Positions 13,001-23,700 of a stretch of DNA of 64,000 nucleotides are shown one piece after another. Both the position numbers and the translations under genes were made by a program. Location of the stretch: positions 124,001 through 188,000 of the forward strand of contig JAJAGP010000857.1 of the NCBI GenBank assembly GCA_025084515.1. The letters run 5' to 3'. The notes beneath the pieces are model-generated. The model was given only the letters and a program-made list of their open reading frames with translations, searched no databases and had not been told where the DNA came from. The stretch comes from Ancistrus triradiatus (Eukaryota > Chordata > Actinopteri > Siluriformes > Loricariidae). Every line of letters starts with the position of its first letter. The stretch's first letter is position 1.

Positions 13001-13144
13001 ATTATTGTAAAGGACGCAAAGCTGGCAGATACTGCATTTCATTTTTAACAATGCCCGTTTTTGATGTCCACAGTTATCAGTTATTTCCTTCAAATGAATG
13101 GGGAGGAAGTTCAAGAGCGGGTGCACGGTCTCCTCACCGATTAG
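7014..13144 (+). CDS. spata6l: SPATA6-family protein, SPATA6-like
   Basis: Nine exons join in frame to 272 residues: 7014-7061, 8640-8777, 8896-8944, 9107-9148, 9235-9359, 11677-11760, 11965-12084, 12740-12888, 13081-13144 (TAG 13142-13144). All have GT-AG borders. ATG 7014 has a good context (caccatgt) and encodes MSRKGLKVVVELHLRA. It is followed by VTCPGVHLPAKDDIYLSV, LMNQYMKSECLPPVFP, RFEKVFKHATDP, IELIQLIPPVGEVLARYD, FLFPEPKL, REVLME and FPGISPRLEFSTRT. This is the conserved SPATA6 N-terminal domain (about residues 17-165). FLFPEPKL and LMNQY fit SPATA6L better than SPATA6. The paralogue SPATA6 is linked to the sperm head-tail coupling apparatus; the role of SPATA6L is less clear. Exons 7-9 are weakly conserved, and near the end VQERVHGLLT resembles the SPATA6L IHERVCSLLT motif. 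The protein is shorter than human SPATA6L (about 390 aa), so an exon may be missed or lost. Introns 1 and 5 are filled with Tc1 remnants. The gene converges with slc1a1, as in human. Confidence 0.87.
7205..7775 (-). mobile_element. Decayed Tc1-like remnant in spata6l intron 1
   Basis: Starts tactgtgcaaaatttttagc, like the ends at 25541 and 40471. On the minus strand it carries the reading for a VKHGGGS-type transposase motif (caccatgcttcactg on the plus strand near 7309). Frames are broken. Confidence 0.55.
7786..8467 (+). mobile_element. Tc1/mariner family 1, 5'-truncated copy
   Basis: The C-terminal half of a DDE transposase lies in two frames. 7802-8038 has MVWACFAAS and KRRWVMQQGNDPKHTS; 8026-8247 has INPIEMLWKDLKRAVNVRK and ends GGHTRY. 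The right terminal repeat ends ttcaagcaccactg at 8467, followed by TA. A one-base frame change near 8035 breaks the gene. The N-terminal half is missing. Confidence 0.85.
9505..10035 (-). mobile_element. Tc1/mariner-like family 6 remnant (spata6l intron 5)
   Basis: Begins tacactgcttaaaaaatgaa, then gggaacatttaaatcaccca. The body (ctgggcatcctcctgatgag, then tctcaattggattcaggtct) is the antisense of a Tc1-type transposase. Only one end is present and frames are broken. Confidence 0.6.
10043..11303 (+). mobile_element. Tc1/mariner family 3, degraded copy (spata6l intron 5)
   Basis: Left end caatgggacaaaaaattatt follows TA. Inverted ends share gcaagttctcctacttagaa. The transposase start at 10402 reads MAKTKELSKDTRKKIVDLYQ and then hits a stop. 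The middle has frameshifts, a deletion and a poly-G run (10907-10928). The right end is truncated near 11303. Confidence 0.8.
12245..12345 (+). repeat. tRNA-like SINE fragment
   Basis: tggggctcagaggtataaga head and gggtttgatccctggg B-box-like segment. A related piece lies at 51905-51995. It is in spata6l intron 7. No other feature was seen in 12085-12739. Confidence 0.45.
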
Positions 13145-13477
13145 CCTGTGTAAGTGGCAGACTACACTTCACACAGAGATGGCTTTCAGTTTGCTGCTGG
13201 GATGTGACACATTCTTTACTCTTTACTGGCAGGGTGCAACTGTGTGTGAAACAGATGAGGTACTCATTGTCCAGCACTTATGACCTTCTTAAAAGCCAGA
13301 GGTAAAGTGGCTGTTGTGTAGCAAAGCATGGTATATGTGTATTTAGATTTTTAATATGCATACAATGTTACTAGAATCTATACATAGTCTAATGTAATTC
13401 ATTAGCATGGATATTGTGCATATAAAATTACACTGGGCAACAGAATTTGAACTTTCTTTTGTCCCCCAAACTAAATA

Positions 13478-14714
13478 CAGTGGTGCTTGAAAGTTTGTGA
13501 ACCCTTTAGAATTTGCTATATTTCTGCATAGATATGACCTAAAACATCATCAGATTTTCACACAAGTCCTAAAAGTAGATAAAGAGAACCCAGTTAAACA
13601 AATGAGACAATAATGTTATACTTGGTCATTTATTTATTAACGAAAATTATCCAATATTAAATATTAGTGAGTGGCAAAAGTATGTGAACCTTTGCTTTCA
13701 GTATCTGGTGTGACCCCCCTGTGCAGCAATAACTGCAACTAAACGTTTCCTGTAACTGTTGATCAGTTGTGCTTGCTGCCCATATGCAGCAAAACAGGCC
13801 CAAACCATGATACTACCACCACCATGTTTCACAGATGGGATAAGGTTCTTATGCTGGAATGCAGTGTTTTCCTTTTTTCAAACAAAACGCTTTTCTTTTA
13901 AACCAGAAAGTTCTATTTTGCCTTATATAAAGCATTCTTCCAATAGAAATCTGGCTTGTTCATGTGATCTTTAGCAAACTGCAGACGAGCAGCAATGTTC
14001 TTTTTGGAGAGCAGTGGCTTTGTCCTTGAAATGCTGCCATGCACACCATTGTTGTTCAGTGTTCTTCTGATGGTGGACTCATGAACATTAACATTAGCCA
14101 ATGTGAGAGAGGCCTTCAGTTACCCTGGGGTCCTTTGTGGCCTCTCCAACTATTACATGCCTTGCTCTTGGAGTGATCTTTGTTGGTCGAGCACTCCTGG
14201 GGAGGGTAACAATGGTCTTGAATTTCCTCCATTTGTACACAGTCTGTCTGACTGTGGATTGGTGGAGTCCAAACTCTTTATAGATGGTTTTGTAACCTTT
14301 TCCGGCCTGATGAGAATCACCATCTCTCTTTCTGAGGCCCTCAGAAATCTCTTTTGTTCGTGCTATGATACAGTGTGAAGAGCAGACTTTTCTTTAAATA
14401 AAACAGGGTGCCCACTCACACCTGATTTGTCATCCCATTGATTGAAAACTTCTGACTCTAATTTCACCTTCAAAATTAACTGCTTATCCTAGAGGTTCAC
14501 ATACTTTTGCCACAAACTAATATGTAATATTGGATCATTTTCCTCAATAAGTAATTGACCAAGTTTAATATATTTGTCTCATTTGTTTAACTGGGTTCTC
14601 TTTATCTACTTGTTGGACTTGTGTGAAAATGTTGTTTGATGATGATGTTTTAGGTCATATTTATGCAGAAACATAGAAAATTCTAAAGGGTTCACAAACT
14701 TTCAAGCACCACTG
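13478..14714 (-). mobile_element. Tc1/mariner family 1, internally deleted copy
   Basis: Complete ends: cagtggtgcttgaaagtttg at 13478 and its inverse ending at 14714, both flanked by TA (13476-13477, 14715-14716). The minus-strand transposase pieces include NVHESTIRRTLNNNGVHGS (13913-14101). About 350 bases shorter than the copy at 41011. Dead. It lies just after the spata6l stop, in the intergenic gap between the converging genes. Confidence 0.9.
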
Positions 14715-14969
14715 TAGGTGGAACTTGTAGTATTTTTGATACTGAATGTGAGTTTGTTTTTAGAATTGTTCTATCAGCAATGCGTAAGTGACAGAGCATT
14801 TCACTTACAATACGTGTAATATTAAGTAAGTAATAAGCAATATTGCTCATTCATAAATAAGGCTGTTATTACACTTATGAACAAAAGTCTGAAATATACA
14901 AATGTACCCAGGTAATACCTGACTGTGAGATACTGGTCTTATGTCAGATGGTACATTAGGATATTTAGC

Positions 14970-15230
14970 AGTATGAGGGTTCCTGGTCTGGGCTCCGAGT
15001 TAGCATGTTGTCTCTGTGTCTGCATTCGTTTCCTGCGGTTATTACGGTTTCCTCCCACAACCAAAAGACATGCATTAGGTCGACTGCTCTCTATAATGTC
15101 CCTGTGTGTATATGTTCTGCGATGGATTGGTGCTCTGCCTAGGGTTGGTTCTCACCTTGCACCCTGTGCTACTGATTAGGCCCCGTCTCCCTCACTTGGA
15201 TGATTAAGTGGGTATGAAAATGACTTGCAG
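14970..15230 (+). repeat. tRNA-headed dispersed repeat, 3' body
   Basis: gtttcctcccacaaccaaaa, gacatgcattaggtcgactg and tgttctgcgatggattggtg match the body of the repeat at 56410-56620 and 29875-29995. The head is degraded. Confidence 0.55.
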
Positions 15231-15467
15231 AATGAACAGTATGTTTGGAATTTGATTTTATGCCCTTAAGATTCTCAAGGAAAAGTGGCAGATCCTCCGA
15301 AGCATGATCTTTGGGTTCTCCTCAAACCATAGGAGTGGCAAAAGCCATATGGTTTGGTCATTCTTTGAGAAGTCTGACAGATGTGACACAACACATATGG
15401 GGAGCCCAACTTTTATCCTAGTCATCAGGAATGTGTGTGAGTGAGTGTGAGAGTTAAAAGATTTTAC

Positions 15468-15799
15468 TAGGGCTGTGCTAAAAAATCGATACAGCAATAC
15501 ATCGCAATATTTATTTTCGTGATATACTACATCGATTTTCAGCTTAAAATATGCTACATTTTTTTGAAGGAATTTTAAATGGTGTGTAAACTACAGTCTC
15601 TGTGATCAGTGTGATGTGATGTATTAAGACGACTCCGATTGTACGCCATAACTTGTATTTCAGCTGTATTTATATTTTCAGTGAACTATGTAGCATAGTG
15701 CAATATATCACAATATGCATCGTATCGCAATGTATCGTGATATAATTGTATCATGATCTATGTATCGTATCGTGGAGTCCTTCCACATCCCCACCCCTG
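15468..15799. mobile_element. Small non-autonomous hAT-like element with 8-bp target duplication
   Basis: 332 bases beginning tagggctgtgct and ending catccccacccctg (inverted ends TAGGGCTG/CAGGGGTG). It is flanked by perfect 8-base copies of gattttac (15460-15467 and 15800-15807). The interior is rich in atcgat/gtatcg motifs. Eight-base duplications and CAGGG-type ends are the mark of hAT transposition. No coding capacity. Confidence 0.85.
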
Positions 15800-15807
15800 G
15801 ATTTTAC

Positions 15808-17724
15808 ACCCAGATACCTGTACACAAAAGCACTCAACAGACTGGAAAAGACAGTGTTCAGACATGTTTCCACAGGCCCCTGGTCACTCATTTATCTAGG
15901 CTTGTGCTTTCAAAATGAAGCTACTGCACTGCAGATAGAGTAGAAATAGCTGTTTGTTAAACCTTTTGTTTCAGATGATATGCAAGTTTAATGGAACAAA
16001 AAACTATGGGAGCTAGAGATGGTCTGAAAATGTATTTGGATTCAGCATGCACAAATGCATAAGAAACAGCTAGTGTTTTGCTTGGGTCAAAATCTTTCTT
16101 AACCAATATTATGGATTCACCACCCTTAGAGGATGCATGTCCAGCTTTTTTTACTTTTTAGCGAATAAACAAATCACAGATATGACACCAAACATTTTTT
16201 TGTATAATAGCTGAACTTTCTGACTTTGTGAACCTAAAAATGTAATGAAATTATTTTAATTAATGCCATTTTTTTCATATCAATTAGAGAAAAAAGTTAT
16301 CACGCGATATAATCTATTCTTTACATTGCAATGCAAAATGCAGACAAACTGTAGTTAACTATTCTTTAATAAGAAAGTGTTTAGTGTTGATTGTCAAATC
16401 GATAAATAAAAACTGACGAGAGAATGAGAGAATCGAAATCACAAAAGCCATGCACTCAGATGTATTGTTTTTTTATTCGTAGTTACGTTACATGTTACAT
16501 TATACTGTAAGCTAATTGACTGTAATTGACATTGACAAAAATGTGCTTTGAACAGCCTATACAATGTAAATTCTGGTTCACAATGTTTGATGTCAGTCAT
16601 CAGAAAAATCCTCTCCTTTGCCATTTCCAGTCTAATGCACACGGCTCATATACATATTGTTATAGAAAAGTAAACTGATTGGCACTGATTAATATATAAC
16701 TACACCATCTGTAGTCACATTGAAGGGAATATTAAATAACACTTTACAGTTTCTAAGTACCTGTGCAAATAGCATGTATGGGGTGTTACAACAACTTAAA
16801 ATATTCATACAGATTTTTTAAATGGTCATGGCTCCTCTCATTGAGGTCCTAAGAAACTCCGCAGTGCTCCATGGCTATAGCATGCTTTGTATGCATAGGA
16901 GGAGGAATCCATTGGCCTTCTCATTCCCAGACGGATGGCATTGTCATGCAGAAAGGGAAGAGACCTACTGCACTTGAAATGACTATTGGGAGAAAAAGGC
17001 CACATCCGAAGTGTTCCTCATATTGCTTCATGCAATACGTTACTAAATATTAAATTTAAGTCTTACCAAAATGTTCCTTTTGGCACAAGTTACAAATGTA
17101 AGATGCTCAAAGCTCACAGATATTTGGCTGTTAACAGCAAGTGGTCAGACATGACATGATTAGAGCAAGGCTTGGAATAACCTTGTGAATGCCAATTACA
17201 AGGCTGCAAAATACCATATTGCTTTCATGTCATCTGTTTATATGTGGATTTAGGACATGCACTTAGATGCAAAATATACAGTATACACAGTTCTGCTCAT
17301 GACATGACAATGTCTCATTTAAGTAAAGATACATTCAAAATCACACACATTTAACACGCCCCTTAACACACATAGGAGCCTCTTCTTAACCAATGAAGTA
17401 AGAAACCATAAAAACAATTGCGTAAAAGTGCCTTTGCATCTCTCTTGGCAACAAGACAACAGATATTGGAAGCACTCACAACATGTTCCTCACTTCCATG
17501 AATGACTTGGCACAGAGAAGTAGTAGTTTCAGCACAGTAATATGAAAATATGGAGGGAGAACAGTAATGGCAGCTATTGATAATGCCTGCGTTTGGACCT
17601 GTCCTCTGGAATTAGCCTCCCCCCCTTGTAATGGCACTGATTTCATTTTTTGCCCCTCAATTTTTTTCAGAGGTAATTTATCTTAATCTTCCATTATTGG
17701 CCCCATAGCCACGGAGACTTGCAG
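15808..17724 (-). other. Downstream/3' UTR region of slc1a1
   Basis: No coding sequence or clear transposon was recognised. It probably contains the slc1a1 3' UTR read on the minus strand. Several poly(A)-like hexamers are present; the one at 16472-16477 is a candidate end. Confidence 0.4.
16472..16477 (-). terminator. Candidate poly(A) signal of slc1a1
   Basis: TTTATT on the plus strand, so AATAAA on the minus strand, about 1.25 kb after the slc1a1 stop. Chosen only by hexamer and distance; others are possible. Confidence 0.25.
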
Positions 17725-20700
17725 CTAAAACTGTGAAGTCTCTGTGAAGGAAATTGCATCACTCTTGTCCACAGTAAAGCCCCCATTAACGTATGATTTC
17801 TTCTCACAATCTTCATCGTCGAGAGTGGTTTCCAGGACGAACGGATTGCCAACGTCCACATCAGAAATGAGGTCCACCTTCTCCAACTCTTTCTTTGAAA
17901 GCTTCTGGACAATTCCAGCACCAATAGCATCTCCCAGCACATTGACCATAGTGCGAAAACGATCACTGAAGCAAACAATGAGGACAAAAGGTTGAGAGTT
18001 TCACAATCATCTTGTACATTTAAAGGAAAAATCCACCCTGAATGACCTGCATGTTAATTTCTATAATTAAACTGTAACATGAAGCGATGTCTATGATTTT
18101 ATTTAGAACCAAATTCTTTATTTAATTTTTGGTTAACCATCATTCATTGTTAGACTGTTTTCACTTTCATTAATGATTTCTACCTTACACACAAAACTTT
18201 TTATTTCCATTATGATAACTTAAAACCAGCAACACCAGTTCCTTATGTGTTGTATAACTGCATTGAACACATTTAATATAGTGGAAAATAAAGGTTTGGG
18301 CATCCTACCTGTTAATATTTAGTAATACCCAATTTAACAGAAATCAAAGCCTGTAAGAATCTTTTGGAGCAGCTAACAGTATTTTAATTCTTGCTTTGGG
18401 ATTTTATTCCTGTTCCTAGCTTAATGTTCATCTTGCATATTTAACATGTTTGAGATTAACTACGCAGATTTTCGGTAATATTCAACTATTTGGACTGCAA
18501 AACACTTGTGCTAGAATAGTTAAAGGTTTGGTTTTGCCTTGCTGTAATCTCCAGACTCTTTTTAACTCACAGTTGCTTCCAGGAATTGTTGATGTTAGTA
18601 GAATCCTTTATTCCCTTTATCTGCACAATATTTCCAATTTCACTGCATAAGTATGAGCTAAAGCCTCGTCAGATTTTAGAAGTCTTAAAAGTAGATAAAG
18701 AGAACGCGATTTAAAAATGAGACTAGAAATACACGAGAAAAAGAATATTATACTTAGTCAATTATTTATTGAGGGAAGTGATCTCCTGAGGATTCGATCT
18801 GGATCCATCCTCAGAATGTTTTTCCATTAGCCTTCTGGCTTGTCCACGTGATCTTTATCAAACTGCAGTTGCGCAGCAATGTTCTTTTAGGAGAGGAGTA
18901 GCTTTCTCATTGCAACCATGCCATTGTTGTTCAGTGTTTTCCTGAAGGTGGACTGATGAACCAATGTGAGAGAGGCCTTACATTCTAGTAAACAACTTGG
19001 TACTGGAGTAATCTTTGTTGGTCACCCACTCTTGGGCAGGGAAATATTGTGTCACGGTCTGCTCCAGGATTCCCTCCGTTTCGCCTCTCCTCGCCACTAG
19101 GGGCGATCCTGACTGGACTGTTCATGCTGCTCCCTGGGACAGTAGAACTAACGAAGAAGCTGATGCTCGTGGTAACAAGCATCAGCTGTATTGGACGCTA
19201 TTTATGCGGGGCTCTAGCGCTTGCATGGCGCGGGTTGTTTTGGATCGCTTGGATTCTCTCTGGGTCTCCTAGTTTCTGCCGCTCTGTTATTCTCTCTCGC
19301 TCCGGGTTATTCTTGCACTTCGCGTCGTCGTGGTAAGCGTGTGTTTTGTTGTTTTGTAGCCCAGTATTTGTACCTGTTAGCTCTGTATTTGAGCATGTTC
19401 AGCACGCTAACCTGGTATCTGAGCACGTCGCACTCGTTAGCTCTCTACATAAGCAGTTAGTGCCCTGTAGCTCAGTACCTGAGCCTTTAGCATTGAGTAG
19501 TCTGTGCCGAGGCCGTCTGCTCCACTGAGGCCTACCAGGAGGTCGTCCGCTCCAGTGAGACCTACCAGGAGGCCGTCCGCTCCAGTGAGGCCTACCAGGC
19601 GGCCATCTGCTCCAGTGTGGCCTAACAGGAGGCCGCCTGCACCAGTGAGGCCTAACAGGAGGCTGCCCGCTCCAGTGAGGCCTACCAGGAGGCCGCCCGC
19701 TCCAGTGTGGCCTAACAGGAGGCCATCTGCTCCAGTGTGGCCTAACAGGAGGCCGCCTGCACCAGTGTGGCCTAACAGGAGGCCGCCTGCACCAGTGTGG
19801 CCTAACAGGAGGCCGCCTGCACCAGTGTGGCCTAACAGGAGGCCGCCTGCACCAGTGAGGCCTACCAGTAGGCCGCCTGTCAAAGTTAGGTCTGCCCAGC
19901 GGGTGGTGGCCCCAGTGGGACTTGCCGTGGGGTCATCTGTGCCTATGAGGTCTTCTCGGGTCCGTGACCTCCCACCACCCAGGTATAGTGTCAGGTATAG
20001 TGGGGACTGGGACTCTCCTGGGTGTCGTCTAGAAAGAAAACCCCCAGACTTGTTCTTGCATTTGGGTGGGGGGGCGTTTTTGTGGAGTCCTAGCTGCGAC
20101 TCGGACTCCGTGGGGGGTGGGGGTGGGGGGATATGTCACGGTCTGCTCCAGGATTCCCTCCGTTTCGCCTCTCGTCGCCACTAGGAGCGATCCTGACTGG
20201 ACTGTTCTTGCTGCTCCCTGGGACTGTAGAAATAATGAAGAAACATGCTAACAAGCATCATCTGTATTGGACGCTATTTAAGTGGGACTTTGGCGCGGGT
20301 TGTTTTGGATCGCTTGGATTCTTTCTGGGTCTCCTAGTTTCCGGCACTCTGTTATTCTCTCTTGTCCCTGGTTATTCTTGTGCTTCGCGTCATCGTGGTA
20401 AGCTTGCATTTTGTCGGTTTGTTTGGTACTTTGTTGCATTTCTCTTCTCGCCGTTCTGCCACGTTCTACTTTAGTTTCTTGTTCTGGTTAGGTGTTTACG
20501 TCCTTTGTTTAATAAATATCTTTACTTGTTATTGGTTATCCTGCGCACGTTTCCTATCATGTTCCGTTACACATCGGTCCTGAATTTCTTGCATTTGTAC
20601 ATTAACATTTATGTCATTTAGCAGACGCCCTTATGGAGAGCGACATACAATTGATAGTCTTACAATCCAAGCAATTGTGGGTTAAGGGCATTGCTCAATC

Positions 20701-23700
20701 AACTTTTTTTTTTTTTTTACAACTTTGCTGTGTATATTTGCATTGTGAAAGTAACACAACTGCTGTCCTGTCTCAATGTCTGAAGGAGCTGTGCTTTTTA
20801 TTTTAGTAGTTTTTAGCAGTCTGACTATAAATTTTTCTGTGACAATGTGTGATGTTGTTTGTAGTCAGTTAGGAAGCTCGATTAGATGGTACTATCTTTC
20901 TTTTTAGGTTTGGGTTTGGACTAACTGGTAAGGTGTATTTGTAGGATAAAGTATATTAGCCAACCTGCAGAACCAGAATTTTCCGTTAGCTAAACGTCTA
21001 AATGTGCCTAAAGTGATGGCGAAATAGTCGCAGTCACAAACTTCACATTTCTAACATGATCACAGATTTCATCCCACAGCTAAGGCTAATTGCAAATAGC
21101 AATTAAACTACACTTAAAAAGTCAAAAAGTCCTTGACTACCAACAATGAGCAGAAATCTAGTGTCTCAGTGAGTTCTGTCAGTATCAGAACTTATGTTCA
21201 TCAAGATGCCCAAGGAGGTTGGGTCCCTTTTTGAGTCTTGGTCCTCCCAAGGTTTCTTCCTCATAACACTTAGGGAGTTTTTCCTTGCCACTTTCGCCCT
21301 AGGCTTGCTCAATTTGGGATTGGACGTAGATATTAAGAGATAATCTAAACTTGTAAAGTTGCTTTGAGACAATGCTCCATTGTAAAAAGCACTATATAAA
21401 TAGATCTGACTTGACTTGACTTGACTAGTTGGGAAATGTATTGAAGATTATAATACACATCAAACTGGTTTTACTGGAAATGCTTGATAAATATTGCATA
21501 ATTCAGTGACAATGAGTACTGAAAGCCTTCATACACAGCACAAGTTATAGTGTAAATAGTTCACAAATATATTTCTAAAAATATATCTACCTCTGCACAT
21601 CCTGTGTAGTCAAATGTAGTTGGAAACCCAGTTACTTACATGAGCCAGTCTACAGCCACAATAAGGGTGACATCACTAGCAGGAAGACCCACTGCTGTCA
21701 GCACTATCACCATGGTAACCAGTCCGGCATTTGGGACTCCCGCTGCTCCGATGCTGGCTACTGTTGCTGTGATGCTGCAGAGGTGCCATTAATGAAATTA
21801 CCACTGGGTTTTATGGTTTTAAAAATTACATATACTTGTATGTCTCAAAAGAACTGTTGCACTAAAGCTATTTGTAAATGGTGTCATGACTTCAATGCTC
21901 TTAAAGTCAGGAAGGAACACACCAGTGCTTTTCCAATCTGGTCTACCACAAATGTAGTGCATTATAAGTTCAGAGTAAACTGAATGCGTTGAAATGATTG
22001 TCTGTGTTACCTTCATATAGCTTATGAATGAATGTGGTGTTTAGGTAAATCTTGTAGGGTATAATGCAACTCACCTAATTGTCACTATTTGTCCCACATC
22101 GAGGACAAGACCGTTCAATTGGGCAATAAATATGGCTGCCACAGCCTCATAAAGAGCTGTACCGTCCATGTTGATGGTGGCACCCACTGGAAGTACGAAT
22201 CGTGTGATTCGCTTGTCGATCCTATTATTTTCCTCTGCGCATCGGAAGGTGACTGGTAAGGTTGCAGAACTGAAGGAAGGAAAATTTCCAGAGTAGGTTA
22301 TTGAAGCTACTTTTCAGCTTTCCGAAAAAGTATTGGTAGTTAAAAACTTTATTGAGACTTCTAACACTCTCCTACCAGTCTGTTTTCGCCAACAACCCCA
22401 AATCAGAAAAAGTTTGGACGGTATGGAAAATGCAAATGCAGACAGTATGAGCCCAAGATAGTTCATGTTTTTTTTCTGGTCAACTGTTAATATACATCAA
22501 CTCCTGCATCTCAGGCCTGCAGCACATTCCCAAACAGTTGGAATGGGGGCAATTTAGGGCCTTTAATGAGGAAAAAAATAAAAATAAACTGCAATATGAT
22601 TTCAAACAGGTAATTTCAACAGGCGATTGTAATCATGATTTGGTAGAAGAGCAATATCCTTAAAAGTCTGAGTCTTTGAGGAGCAAAGATGGGCAGAGGC
22701 TCTCCAGTTTGTCAACAAATGCATGGGAAAATTATTTAAATGCTTCAAAAGAATGTTCATCAAAGAAAGATTGGAAGGGATTTGCGTATTTCCTTCTCTG
22801 CAGTATATAGTATCATTAAAAGATTCAAGGAATCTGGACGAATTTCATCACATAAAGTGCAACAAGCCTTAACAAGCCTAAACTGAAGAGGCGTGATCTC
22901 TTATCCCTCAGATGGCACTGCATCAAGAACCGTCATTCATCAATAGCTGGTAGAACCACATGGGAAAGAGATTACTTTATCAAACCTGTATCAAGCACTG
23001 CAATGCAGAGTTGCATTCACAAATGCCACTTAAAGCTTTAGTGTGCATAAAAAGCCTTATGTTAACAATGTCCAAAAGCAGCATTGACTTCTCTGGGCTC
23101 AGAGGCATCTGGGATGGACCATCACACAGTGGAAATGAGTATTGTGGTCAAAATAGTCAGTACTCCAGGTCTTTTTTGGAAGAAATGGAAGCCATGTGCT
23201 CTGGACCAAAGACGAAAAGGACCATCCAAAAGCCAAAAGTCAGAGTCTATCATAGTATTGGGTTGGGTCAGTGCCCTTGGCAAAGGCCATTTACACTTCT
23301 GTGATGGCAGCATTAATGCAGAAAAGTACACTGAGATTTTAGAGCAACATGTGTTGCCTTCAAGACGTCATCTTTTCCAGGGATGTCTGTGCATTTTTCA
23401 ACAAGACAGTGCAAAACCACATGCTGCACAAATTACAAAGGCATGAAGATGGTACGGGTACTGGACTGACTTACCTACAGTTCTGATCTGTTCCCAATAG
23501 TGAATGTGTGGAGAATTTTGAAAAGAAAAATGCGACAATGGCAAACCTATACTGTTGCACATTTTAAGACATTTTATGTTTGGGACAAAATAACACCCGA
23601 AACACTTCATCACTTGGTATCCTCTGGGTCAAACCATATTTTAAGTGTCAACATGGTCCCATGGTGAAATGGTCCCAACTTTTTTTTGGAATGTTTTGCA

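Larger units (their letters stand above)
18650..20600 (-). mobile_element. Tc1/mariner family 1 remnant split by an LTR element
   Basis: 18650-19049 (aaaagtagataaagagaacg, then the antisense transposase body) and 20572-20600 (ggtcctgaatttcttgcatt) align with consecutive parts of the intact-length copy at 41011-42604. The LTR element at 19050-20571 lies between them. The remnant lies past the slc1a1 last intron's 3' border, inside intron 11. The left end is eroded. Confidence 0.75.

Noticed and set aside
19511..19870. CRISPR-like array
   Set aside because: The 30-base units are contiguous with no spacers, and the host is a vertebrate. It is a minisatellite.
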